Shown piece after piece: positions 58,001 through 64,000 of a stretch of 64,000 nucleotides of DNA. Positions within the stretch are counted from its first letter, which is position 1. Each line of letters opens with the position of its first letter. Made by a program: the position numbers and the translations under genes. The notes below the pieces were generated by a model. The model worked only from the letters and a program-made list of their open reading frames with translations, did not search any database and was not told the DNA's origin. The DNA is from Cyanobacteria bacterium FACHB-502 (GTDB lineage: Bacteria > Cyanobacteriota > Cyanobacteriia > Elainellales > Elainellaceae), in the NCBI GenBank assembly GCA_014695325.1, contig JACJNZ010000055.1:62001-126000 (forward strand), in the 5' to 3' direction.

Positions 58001-58613
58001 GGTAGAGTCCTACGCCGCCCGGTTTCGCGTTCTCATCCACAATCACCACATCTGCGCCTGCTTCGGCTGCGGTGAGTGCAGCAGTGAGTCCAGAAATGCC
58101 TGCGCCAATTACAAGCAAATCGCAAAAGTCATATCGCTTCGGGGTGCGTATCCAGGGCGTTTTGAAATCGACTTGCCCCAGCCCAGTTGTGCGACGAATC
58201 AGGCGTTCCCAAAAGGGAAAAAGCTTTTTGTTGTTGAACGTTTTGTAATAAAACCCAACCGGCAAGAAGGGCGATAAAAAGTTGAGAAAGCTAGCGCGAT
58301 CGTGCTCCACACCTCCGAACGTATTGACTGCTTGCAGCGACATTCCTGGCTCAATTGCCGTCACGTCTGCCCGCACATTCAGCTTCTCGCCGGACTGCAT
58401 CAGGGTATTCACATCATGATTCGCCAGGCTGAGAATTCCGCGTGGGCGGTGATATTTAAAGCTGCGTCCCAACACCTTTTGACCCGAAGCCCATAGCGCA
58501 GCAGCGATCGTATCTCCTGCATATCCGGTCAATACTTTCCCTTCAAACGAAAACTGAATGATTGTATTGCGATCGATCCATTCCCCAGGAATTGGCGGTA
58601 GACGATAACTCAT
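54972..58613 (-). CDS. mgdC: N-methylglutamate dehydrogenase alpha subunit fused to gamma subunit
   Basis: A 1213-residue sarcosine-oxidase-alpha-like protein; typical alpha subunits are near 1000 residues. In order: a ferredoxin-fold N-terminus (about 10-95), a nucleotide-binding flavoprotein domain with LLVIGAGISGLTAALTAAEAGAD (about 167-189), a middle domain (about 500-600; FTTVGMGPSQGKHSNVNALRIL), a GcvT-like folate-binding domain (about 610-950; GEWGYEIHVP, LIVGQDTDGLTTPYEANL), and a tandem EQKL linker near 980. The last ~190 residues (PRFGVKGAGAAAWL, RPNSWLPLANGGRIARLG, YRLWCDTTYRHYVWQTLNEIA) match the gamma subunit (SoxG/MgdD). The protein oxidises N-methylglutamate, passing the methyl carbon to tetrahydrofolate. 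Its start overlaps mgdB by 4 bases. Confidence 0.85.
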   Translation of the reverse strand: MSYRLPPIPGEWIDRNTIIQFSFEGKVLTGYAGDTIAAALWASGQKVLGRSFKYHRPRGILSLANHDVNTLMQSGEKLNVRADVTAIEPGMSLQAVNTFGGVEHDRASFLNFLSPFLPVGFYYKTFNNKKLFPFWERLIRRTTGLGQVDFKTPWIRTPKRYDFCDLLVIGAGISGLTAALTAAEAGADVVIVDENAKPGGVGLYQLGDDRSIAAETQSLIQSVTAHPRIRLYTGTVAAGYYADFWIPLVDGTRMTKMRAKSVIVASGAYEQPAVFRNNDLPGVMMASAAQRLIYRYAVKPMHRAIVFTANQDGYRAALDLLAHGMEVGAIVDLRSDIPSSTVVQTVRERGVPIYPGQAIYEAKANPQGDGVCAAVICPMRNGQPQIESRQTIACDGILMSVGWAGAANLLYQAGAKMRFDDRIQQFVPDLLLPGVFACGRVNGVYQPENKRSDGERAARSAIAFLSGGESVAINLPAESESPSHPWAIVPHPQGKNFVDFDEDLQYKDFPNAIQEGFDNIELLKRFTTVGMGPSQGKHSNVNALRILAKLTGKTPGQVGTTTARPFFHPVPMSHLAGRGFTPERRTLLHDRHLALNAKWMSAGQWRRPEYYQQPNKNREACIQDEVLAVRQRVGLIDVGTLGKLEIRGRDAAAFLERVYTGRYANLKVGMTRYALMLDESGVVIDDGVIARLGEDHFYFTTTTSNAASIYRELSRLNTMWRMDCGLVNLTGAQSAVNLAGPLSRAVLSQLTDLDLSSAAFPYLAVQSATVAGIPALLMRVGFVGEWGYEIHVPAENAPVLWDALTRAGKPYSLQPFGVEAQRLLRLEKGHLIVGQDTDGLTTPYEANLNWAVKTDKPFFIGQRSLQIHADRSPKQILIGFTLNEFSGTPPQECHLVIHNGDIAGRITSIAYSPSLARHIGLAYVKPELSQVGSQFTVRRSDGFLITATVTPTPFYDPANTRQKTASPLPEASHLEFEQKLEQKLEQKPAAIIPLISETDDLVDLADVSALPRFGVKGAGAAAWLEAHEFPIPDRPNSWLPLANGGRIARLGLTEFLIEDDGEIGDYPEGKSASHRLRADSNLPPQVYPVLRQDLAIVLSGKAVHDLFAQICNVSFRSFNSSDRPIVLTSAIGVSVIVAIEEAPIPQYRLWCDTTYRHYVWQTLNEIAAELGSDANSSLTKNRRSYDNSPNRPSNPPALGETEPMQAVLLHKKG
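55652..55687 (-). repeat. 12-bp in-frame triplicate in the alpha-gamma linker
   Basis: Three exact copies of GCTTTTGCTCAA encode the EQKLEQKLEQK stretch at the junction of the alpha and gamma portions of MgdC. This is a slippage-type linker expansion. Confidence 0.9.
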
Positions 58614-58867
58614 GACTCGCCTCCGTATAAATAGGTTTGTGTCACTTCGTCAGTTAATGTATTTCGCTCTGCAATAAACCAGGTGTTGCTGGGTGCGTGA
58701 CACCACCATTCGCGTTTGATGCCCGGAACATTATTTCGATAAAAGATGTAGGCTGCCCAAGTTTGATCATCTACGGAGTTAGGGTCAGGCATTTCGCGAT
58801 ACTCGCCGCCATACACAAATTCGCTGATCGATCGCGTACCATTAATGGGACAGGTCATTAACTTCAT
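58610..58867 (-). CDS. mgdB: N-methylglutamate dehydrogenase delta subunit (SoxD-like)
   Basis: An 85-residue delta subunit of the heterotetrameric sarcosine oxidase family. It begins MKLMTCPINGTRSISEFVYG and contains NNVPGIKREWWCHAPSNTWF and AERNTLTDEVTQTYL. Classical SoxD binds zinc with a CPxC pair plus His and Cys. Here the N-terminal pair is CPIN, so only one of its cysteines remains, while C56 and H57 (WWCHAPS) are near the second site. The CPINGxR form is, as I recall, common in N-methylglutamate-type delta subunits. It overlaps mgdC by 4 bases and follows mgdA by 21. Confidence 0.85.
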   Translation of the reverse strand: MKLMTCPINGTRSISEFVYGGEYREMPDPNSVDDQTWAAYIFYRNNVPGIKREWWCHAPSNTWFIAERNTLTDEVTQTYLYGGES

Positions 58868-58888
58868 CGCTGCTTTTCCTGTTATTTA

Positions 58889-60130
58889 TTAATGGGCAAC
58901 TGATGCCGCGCCTTTTTCACCAATCAATTCATACCGGGTAAATCGATCGATCGAAAAGTCTTGGATTAATTCGTGCGCTCGATCGTTCGCGACGGTGTAT
59001 GCCATCGTTTTGCCGCAAACTGGAGTCGCCTTAAAGCCCCAGGTTCCCCAGCCTGCATCCAAGTAAAATCCGGCGATCGGCGTTTTGCCCATCATCGGAG
59101 CGAAATCAGGCGTCATGTCTGCCATGCCTGCCCACTGGCGCACAATTTTGGCGTGAGAGAGGAAGGGAAACAGATCAAGCATGTGAGCCGCTAATTCTTC
59201 GGTGAAATCCAGCGTCGATCGCGTTGAATGCAGCTCATAGGGGTCAAGCGACGCGCCCATCACCAGTTCGCCCCGCGCCGTTTGGCTGACATAAACGTGC
59301 AAATTGCCAGACACAATAATCGGGTCAAGCCAGGGCTTCATCGGTTCGCTCACCAGAGCTTGCAGCGGATGGACGTAGAGGGGCGATCGAATTCCCACCA
59401 TTTGCAGCAAACGCGGCGTAAACCCAGCAACGGCACAGAGGACACGCGGCGTTTCGATCGTCCCTCGTGAAGTTTCGACTCCGGTAACGCGATCGGACTT
59501 CACCTGAATTCCCAATACTTCCGTTTGCTGATGAATTTCTACGCCGCGCTGATCTGCCCCTCGCCCATAGCCCCAGGCGACCGCATCGTGTCGAGCAATG
59601 CTTCCCGGCGCATGATACAGAGCACCCAAAATCGGCGCGTGACCGTTACAGGTCAGATCCATTTGCGGGCAGGCTTCCTGAATCTCATCAGGACTGACCA
59701 ACTCACTGTTCACACCGATATGCTTATTGGTTTCCGCCCGCCAGCGCATTGTTCGCAAGGTGGCATCGGTATGCGCCAGGGTGAAATGTCCCCGCGTCGA
59801 GTAAAACAGATTCAAATCAAAATCCTGCGACAAATCCTGCCACAAGCGCACCGACTCATCGTAAAACTTCACTCCTTCCGGCGTGAGGTAGTTCGATCGA
59901 ATAATCGTCGTATTTCGTCCCGTATTGCCGCCGCCCAAATAGCTTCTTTCCAGCACCGCCACATCGGTCATGCCATAGTCTCGTGCCAGATAGTAAGCGG
60001 CTGCTAAGCCATGTCCACCCCCGCCAATAATTACCGCGTCGTAGCTCGACTTCAGGCGATCGGGCTGGCGAAACATTCGCGGTTCTGGATGGTCTTTAGT
60101 AAGGGCAAAGCGCAGCAGATTAAGCGGCAT
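58889..60130 (-). CDS. mgdA: N-methylglutamate dehydrogenase beta subunit (SoxB-like)
   Basis: A 413-residue DAO-family flavoprotein. The FAD Rossmann motif is AVIIGGGGHGLAAAYYLA (about 32-49), followed by the hallmark VLERSYLGGGNTGRNTTIIRSNY of heterotetrameric sarcosine oxidase beta subunits. The C-terminal FYLDAGWGTWGFKATPVCGK closes the FAD site. It carries the amine-oxidising active site in the complex. It heads the mgd-gma-mgs gene run and lies 92 bases downstream of purU. Sarcosine oxidase beta is the alternative, but gmaS and mgsABC next door favour N-methylglutamate as substrate. Confidence 0.85.
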   Translation of the reverse strand: MPLNLLRFALTKDHPEPRMFRQPDRLKSSYDAVIIGGGGHGLAAAYYLARDYGMTDVAVLERSYLGGGNTGRNTTIIRSNYLTPEGVKFYDESVRLWQDLSQDFDLNLFYSTRGHFTLAHTDATLRTMRWRAETNKHIGVNSELVSPDEIQEACPQMDLTCNGHAPILGALYHAPGSIARHDAVAWGYGRGADQRGVEIHQQTEVLGIQVKSDRVTGVETSRGTIETPRVLCAVAGFTPRLLQMVGIRSPLYVHPLQALVSEPMKPWLDPIIVSGNLHVYVSQTARGELVMGASLDPYELHSTRSTLDFTEELAAHMLDLFPFLSHAKIVRQWAGMADMTPDFAPMMGKTPIAGFYLDAGWGTWGFKATPVCGKTMAYTVANDRAHELIQDFSIDRFTRYELIGEKGAASVAH

Positions 60131-60222
60131 AAAACGATAGATGCATGAATTTCAGGATGAACTTAAAAGAAATATCTTTTGAGGCGTGCTAAAGGGGATA
60201 CATTGCCCTTTTCAAATCTCCT

Positions 60223-61122
60223 TTAACGAAATACAACAGTCTTATTTCCGTGAACCAGAACGCGATCCTCAACGTGATACCTTAGCCCACGCGCCAAAAC
60301 GGTTTTTTCGATATCTCTGCCGTAGCGAATTAAATCTTCCACAGCATCCGAATGGTCAATCCGAATCACATCCTGCTCGATAATGGGTCCTGCATCGAGT
60401 TCAGATGTGACATAGTGACAGGTCGCACCAATTAATTTGACGCCGCGTTGATGCGCCTGGTGATAGGGTTTTGCGCCAATAAAAGACGGCAAAAAGGAAT
60501 GATGGATATTAATAATTCGACCAGGATATCGATCGCACACCTCCGACGACAACACCTGCATATAGCGTGCCAGCACCATCACATCGCCATTCACCGACTC
60601 AAACAGGTGCATGATTTTGTCGTAGGCGATCGTCTTCGTTTCCGGTGTAACGGGCACATGATAGTAAGGAATACCGTGCCACTCGACCAGCCCGCGAAAT
60701 ATTTCGTGGTTAGAAATGACGCAGGGAATTTCAATGTCGAGTTCTCTGCTCTGCCAGCGGGCCAGCAAATCATAGAGACAGTGATCGGATTTGGATACTA
60801 GAATCACCACCCGCTTTTTCTGCGCCGAATCCGTTACCTGCCACTGCATTTTGAATTCATCGGCGATCGGCTGAAACTGCTCTCGCAACGCTTCGATTCC
60901 AAACGGCAGCGAATCAGCAAGAATTTCCTGCCGCATAAAAAATCGCTGAAAGTCCTGATCGGCGTGGTGTTGCGCCTCCACGATCCAGCCCTGATGACTG
61001 GCGATAAAGGAACTCACCGCCGCGACAATGCCAACGCGATCGGGACAGGACAAGCTAAGCGTATATCGGCGGGAAGAAGACACGAGACCAAATTCCCATT
61101 CGGAAACTTCGTTGAATATCAT
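60223..61122 (-). CDS. purU: Formyltetrahydrofolate deformylase
   Basis: Hydrolyses 10-formyl-tetrahydrofolate to formate and tetrahydrofolate. It has about 299 residues from the ATG at 61122 (MIFNEVSEW). The N-terminal ACT domain (YTLSLSCPDRVGIVAAVSSFIA) is followed by a formyl-transferase domain with RVVILVSKSDHCLYDLL, the catalytic region RIINIHHSFLPSFIGAKPYHQA, and CHYVTSELDAGPIIEQD. In methylamine-using bacteria purU often accompanies these genes and clears C1 units produced by the dehydrogenase. It is the first gene of the leftward set, divergent from the XRE-cupin regulator. Confidence 0.92.
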   Translation of the reverse strand: MIFNEVSEWEFGLVSSSRRYTLSLSCPDRVGIVAAVSSFIASHQGWIVEAQHHADQDFQRFFMRQEILADSLPFGIEALREQFQPIADEFKMQWQVTDSAQKKRVVILVSKSDHCLYDLLARWQSRELDIEIPCVISNHEIFRGLVEWHGIPYYHVPVTPETKTIAYDKIMHLFESVNGDVMVLARYMQVLSSEVCDRYPGRIINIHHSFLPSFIGAKPYHQAHQRGVKLIGATCHYVTSELDAGPIIEQDVIRIDHSDAVEDLIRYGRDIEKTVLARGLRYHVEDRVLVHGNKTVVFR

Positions 61123-61126
61123 CCAG

Positions 61127-61182
61127 CATTGTTTCCTGTCTGTCAACATTGTTTCCTAGCATGATTCACCTGCTATGATTCA
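61127..61182. promoter_or_regulatory. Candidate operator repeats in the purU-regulator gap
   Basis: Two direct repeat pairs lie in the 88-base divergent intergenic region: CATTGTTTCCT at 61127-61137 and 61147-61157 (exactly 20 bp apart), and ATGATTCA at 61161-61168 and 61175-61182 (14 bp apart). Their position and helical phasing suit binding sites of the adjacent regulator. Function is inferred. Confidence 0.45.
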
Positions 61183-61210
61183 TAGGGGCGCACCGCAGGA
61201 GAATTGCTGC

Positions 61211-61861
61211 ATGGCAGAAACCGTTCCCTCACACATTTCCTCAGACGTTTCCTCGCAGAAGCTGGAGCATCCCGGACTGGAGCATTACCTGGGCAATACG
61301 ATTCGTGACCTGCGCCAGCAACATGGGCTGACGATCGCAGAAATCGCCGATCGCGCCGGAATTTCTCGCGGAATGCTCTCTAAAATTGAAAATGCTCAAA
61401 CTTCCACCAGCCTGGAAACTCTGGAGAAACTGGCAAATGCGCTGGGCGTTTCCCTGTCTACCCTGTTTCGCAAATACGACATTCCCGAAGGCGGAGCGCA
61501 GTTGGTCAAAAACGGTAAAGGCATGGAAGTCGTGCGGCGCGGCACCAAACGTGGACATACCTACCAGCTTCTCGCCTACGATCAGGGACCAACCAAGCGA
61601 TTTGAACCCTTTCTGATCACAATGGATGATGCTTCCGAAGTCTTTCCCACCTTCGAGCATCCCGGCATCGAGTTTATTCACCTGCTCGAAGGCAAGCTGG
61701 AATACCGCCACGGACGACAAACTTACCTGCTCGAACCGGGCGACTCCCTCACCTTTAGAGGCGACATTCCCCACGGACCCGAAAAGCTGATCACCCTGCC
61801 AATTCGGTTCCTGACTATTATTTACTACGACAATTTTGCGATCGACGCTCGGGCAGAGTAA
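61211..61861 (+). CDS. XRE-cupin transcription regulator
   Basis: A 216-residue regulator from the ATG at 61211, which has a GGAG ribosome binding site 10 bases upstream. Residues about 30-85 form an XRE helix-turn-helix (TIRDLRQQHGLTIAEIADRAGISRGMLSKIENAQTS is the core, spanning two recognition helices). Residues about 135-205 form a cupin barrel (HPGIEFIHLLEGKLEYRHG, YLLEPGDSLTFRGDIPHG). This two-domain family (PuuR-like) senses small molecules through the cupin, often amines or their derivatives. Divergence from the methylamine genes suggests it controls them; the effector is unknown. Confidence 0.85.
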   Translation: MAETVPSHISSDVSSQKLEHPGLEHYLGNTIRDLRQQHGLTIAEIADRAGISRGMLSKIENAQTSTSLETLEKLANALGVSLSTLFRKYDIPEGGAQLVKNGKGMEVVRRGTKRGHTYQLLAYDQGPTKRFEPFLITMDDASEVFPTFEHPGIEFIHLLEGKLEYRHGRQTYLLEPGDSLTFRGDIPHGPEKLITLPIRFLTIIYYDNFAIDARAE

Positions 61862-61890
61862 GGGATTGGCATACTACATTCGCTCAAGTT

Positions 61891-63297
61891 CTACCCAACT
61901 CCCAAATTCAAGTTGTAGCGAGTTGCGTTGCTGAAGGTATTCACTTCAAGGAAATAGGTTCCTGTTTGCAGCACTCTGGAAATTGTTGAGTTATCACTGC
62001 CGCTCGTCACCCATTCGCCGCTATCAATCAATCCATTATTGTTAGCATCAAAGTACAAAGTAACAGAAGCCGTTGCTGCTAGACCATCGATATTGACATT
62101 CAGAGTACGGGCTGTATTCAATTTGAATTTGTAGTAATCTAGCTCATCAAAAGCCCCAACGAAATCTTGTATCGTTTGATTTTCTAAAGGGGTACCCAGG
62201 TCGTATGCGATAGCGGCTCTATTGCCCGGATCGACAGGTAAATTACCAGGATTAGGTTTCGCTTCTACAATAAGATCATAGCGAGTTGCAGAACCAAAGC
62301 TATCTACTTCAAGATAATAAGTACCGGGTAGAACGGTTCTGGCAATAGTATCATTGTCGCTGCCGCTCTCCAATCTTTCGCCGCTGTCAATTAATCCGTT
62401 GTTATTAGCATCAAAGTGTAAATTTACAAAAGTAGTTCTCGATAAGCCATTGATATTCACATTAATGTCGTTAATTTGAGGCAATGTGAATTTGTAATAA
62501 TCCGAAGAATCAAATGTACCTACAAAATCCCTCGCCGTAGCCGGAAAGGTTGAAAGATTGAATGCTGTACTCGCTGTATTGCCCGGATCAGTGGGAAGAT
62601 TACTCGGATCAGGGGCAGCAGCGATCGATAGATTGTATTGGCTTGAAGAACCGAATAAGCTTTCTACTTGAAGATAATAAGTGCCGGGTAGAACAGTTCG
62701 GGCGATCGTATTCCCATCACTACCACTATCGAACTGCTCACCGTTATCAATTAAACCATTATTGTTAGCATCAAAATATAGACTGACCAAAGCAGGTGAT
62801 GATACACCGTCAATATTCACATTAATATTGCTGATCTGTGACAGCGTGAATTTGTAATAGTCCAGTCGGTCGGAATTGCTAACAGATTCTGAGAGCCTCA
62901 TGTCACCCGAGAGGATGCCTAGATTTCGAGCGATCGCAGTTGTTTCACCTGGTTCAGCAGGAACAGAAGAAGCACGAAGGCTGTAGCGCGTACTGCCTCG
63001 ACGACCAGGAAGCCGTACCTGAATGTAATAGGTTCCAGCCTCTAGGGTCGTAATAATTTGCTCTGTCTGAAAACCTGTTTGATCTGAGACTCCGACCGAA
63101 ACGCGCCTTCCATTGAGTAACTTAACGCGGGCGTCTGCCTGTAGATTATTCAGCGTTAGGTGAAAGTTGATTGGACTAGAAGCTTTAAATTTGTAGAAGT
63201 CAACTCGATCGCTGTGCCCCAACGCACCGCCAGTGGCTCGATTGAGCTGAAGATTACGCGCACCCTGAAATGTATCATCAGAACGACGACGCACCAT
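61891..63297 (-). CDS. Four-domain PPC protein with EF-hand-like loops
   Basis: A 468-residue protein made of four PPC (pre-peptidase C-terminal) beta-sandwich domains (about 1-108, 112-222, 232-340, 352-468). Each has the pattern D-Y-Y-K-F ... G-T-Y-[YF]-L-[QE]-V. Domains 2, 3 and 4 each contain FDANNNGLIDNGE or FDANNNGLIDSGE, which fits a calcium-binding EF-hand loop (DxNxNGxIDxxE). Domain 1 lacks it. No signal peptide is present; cyanobacterial proteins of this type are often exported without one. It probably binds calcium and acts extracellularly. It shares its domain type with the protein at the left window edge. Confidence 0.85.
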   Translation of the reverse strand: MVRRRSDDTFQGARNLQLNRATGGALGHSDRVDFYKFKASSPINFHLTLNNLQADARVKLLNGRRVSVGVSDQTGFQTEQIITTLEAGTYYIQVRLPGRRGSTRYSLRASSVPAEPGETTAIARNLGILSGDMRLSESVSNSDRLDYYKFTLSQISNINVNIDGVSSPALVSLYFDANNNGLIDNGEQFDSGSDGNTIARTVLPGTYYLQVESLFGSSSQYNLSIAAAPDPSNLPTDPGNTASTAFNLSTFPATARDFVGTFDSSDYYKFTLPQINDINVNINGLSRTTFVNLHFDANNNGLIDSGERLESGSDNDTIARTVLPGTYYLEVDSFGSATRYDLIVEAKPNPGNLPVDPGNRAAIAYDLGTPLENQTIQDFVGAFDELDYYKFKLNTARTLNVNIDGLAATASVTLYFDANNNGLIDSGEWVTSGSDNSTISRVLQTGTYFLEVNTFSNATRYNLNLGVG

Positions 63298-63523
63298 AAA
63301 TATCCTTCAATATCCTTTAAGATTCACAGGCTCTTATTTTTCCCTGCTTAACCAATCGATGAACAGCTTGTAGTGACTTGAGCAAGAGCGCAATTCCTCG
63401 AAAAGACCAAACGATCGATCGCTATATTCAATCGCTACCTTGAAATCGCACTGATTCCGTCACCTGCCTTTGTTAGGATAGTTGAGCTTATTTACCTTTC
63501 CGAATCTCTTTTTCTAAGCCCCC

Positions 63524-64000
63524 ATGAGCGAAACCACCCTGCCTGCCCTGATTCAGCAAATGCTGCAACCGGAGTTTTATCCTCATGCAGTGCGATCGCC
63601 GATTCAGCTCATTCAAACCCACATTTCCTATGTGCTGCTGACTGGAGACTATGCCTACAAAGTCAAGAAGCCATTGAATTTTGGGTTTCTAGATTTTTCA
63701 ACGCTGGAGAAGCGGCTGCATTTCTGCCAGGAAGAACTGCGGCTCAACCAGCGCGGCGCAGGGGCACTGTATCTAGAAGTTTTGCCGATCGCGCAAAATG
63801 GGGAACGGCTTGAGCTTGGCGGCAGCGGCGAGCCGATCGAGTATGCGGTGAAGATGCGGCAGTTTCCCCAAGACACTCTGTTGACGGAGCTGTACGATCG
63901 CGGCGAACTGGGCGAGGAACTGCTGATCGAGCTGGCAAAGACGATCGCCACCTTTCACCGAGAAACGGACACCAACGACTATATTCGCAGCTTTGGCAAA
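63524..64000 (+). CDS. Aminoglycoside-phosphotransferase-like/AAA ATPase protein, 3' partial
   Basis: The frame opens at the ATG at 63524 (MSETTLPALIQQ) and runs without stop to the window edge, giving 159 residues. The segment SYVLLTGDYAYKVKKPLNFGFLDF, followed by LRLNQRGAGALYLEVLPI and YAVKMRQFPQDTLL, matches the N-terminal kinase-like half of COG2187-type proteins. These usually continue into a P-loop AAA domain. That second half would lie outside the window, so the full architecture is inferred. Function is unknown; a small-molecule phosphotransferase is plausible. Confidence 0.8.
   Translation, partial: MSETTLPALIQQMLQPEFYPHAVRSPIQLIQTHISYVLLTGDYAYKVKKPLNFGFLDFSTLEKRLHFCQEELRLNQRGAGALYLEVLPIAQNGERLELGGSGEPIEYAVKMRQFPQDTLLTELYDRGELGEELLIELAKTIATFHRETDTNDYIRSFGK

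Noticed and set aside
50245-60130. Interpretation as a plain sarcosine oxidase plus glutamate synthase region
   Set aside because: Co-occurrence of a GMAS-like ligase and the three split glutamate-synthase-like subunits in one operon with SoxBDA-like genes fits the N-methylglutamate pathway better; it is kept as an alternative within the evidence notes.

Overview
The window comes from a cyanobacterial chromosome, probably a filamentous Leptolyngbya/Oscillatoriales-type organism. The evidence is the gene content: light-dependent protochlorophyllide reductase, NdhD, heme oxygenase Ho1, a CpcT/CpeT bilin lyase, acyl-lipid desaturase DesA, the NblS/Hik33 sensor kinase, a mycosporine (sunscreen) operon, and frequent GCGATCGC (HIP1-type) octamers. 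No rRNA, tRNA, CRISPR array, phage or intact insertion sequence was recognised. Both ends of the window cut genes.

Layout. 1-7 kb: tail of a secreted PPC/CSPG/beta-propeller protein, a ferritin-like protein behind a Fur-box-like palindrome, a phosphodiesterase, a GNAT acetyltransferase, SdhA, a helix-hairpin-helix protein and a TM2 protein. 7-16 kb: a 1.1 kb gene-free stretch with degenerate repeats, a J-domain/TPR protein, PyrB, a DUF218 protein, Por, a serine hydrolase and NdhD. 16-20 kb: DUF2267 protein and the mysA-mysB-mysC operon. 21-31 kb: RND efflux pair, PIN toxin/antitoxin pair, lipid kinase, Ho1, lytic transglycosylase. 31-50 kb: mostly housekeeping genes (PepA, CpcT-like, RlpA-like, PHP, IspF, histidine phosphatase, DesA, FTR1, rhodanese, HrcA, TPR protein, PurD, NblS).

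The standout region is 50.2-61.9 kb. A leftward gene set carries purU, sarcosine-oxidase-like beta, delta and alpha genes, a glutamine-synthetase-like gamma-glutamylmethylamide synthetase, and three genes matching the split glutamate-synthase-like subunits MgsA, MgsB and MgsC. A divergent XRE-cupin regulator gene flanks it. Together these match the complete N-methylglutamate pathway of methylamine use, known mainly from methylotrophic and other proteobacteria. The gamma subunit appears fused to the C-terminus of the alpha subunit. The three activities would convert methylamine to ammonium equivalents (as glutamate) and a tetrahydrofolate-bound C1 unit, and PurU would release formate.

Three copies of a ~144 bp MITE-like element are present (near 15.7, 28.5 and 51.8 kb), with 14 bp terminal inverted repeats and exact or near 8 bp target duplications. 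One lies inside the methylamine operon and supplies part of a stop codon. A fourth, decayed relative seems to form the C-terminal tail of the alpha-gamma fusion. The two large secreted-type proteins at the window edges share PPC domains; the right-hand one has an EF-hand-like loop in each of three domains.
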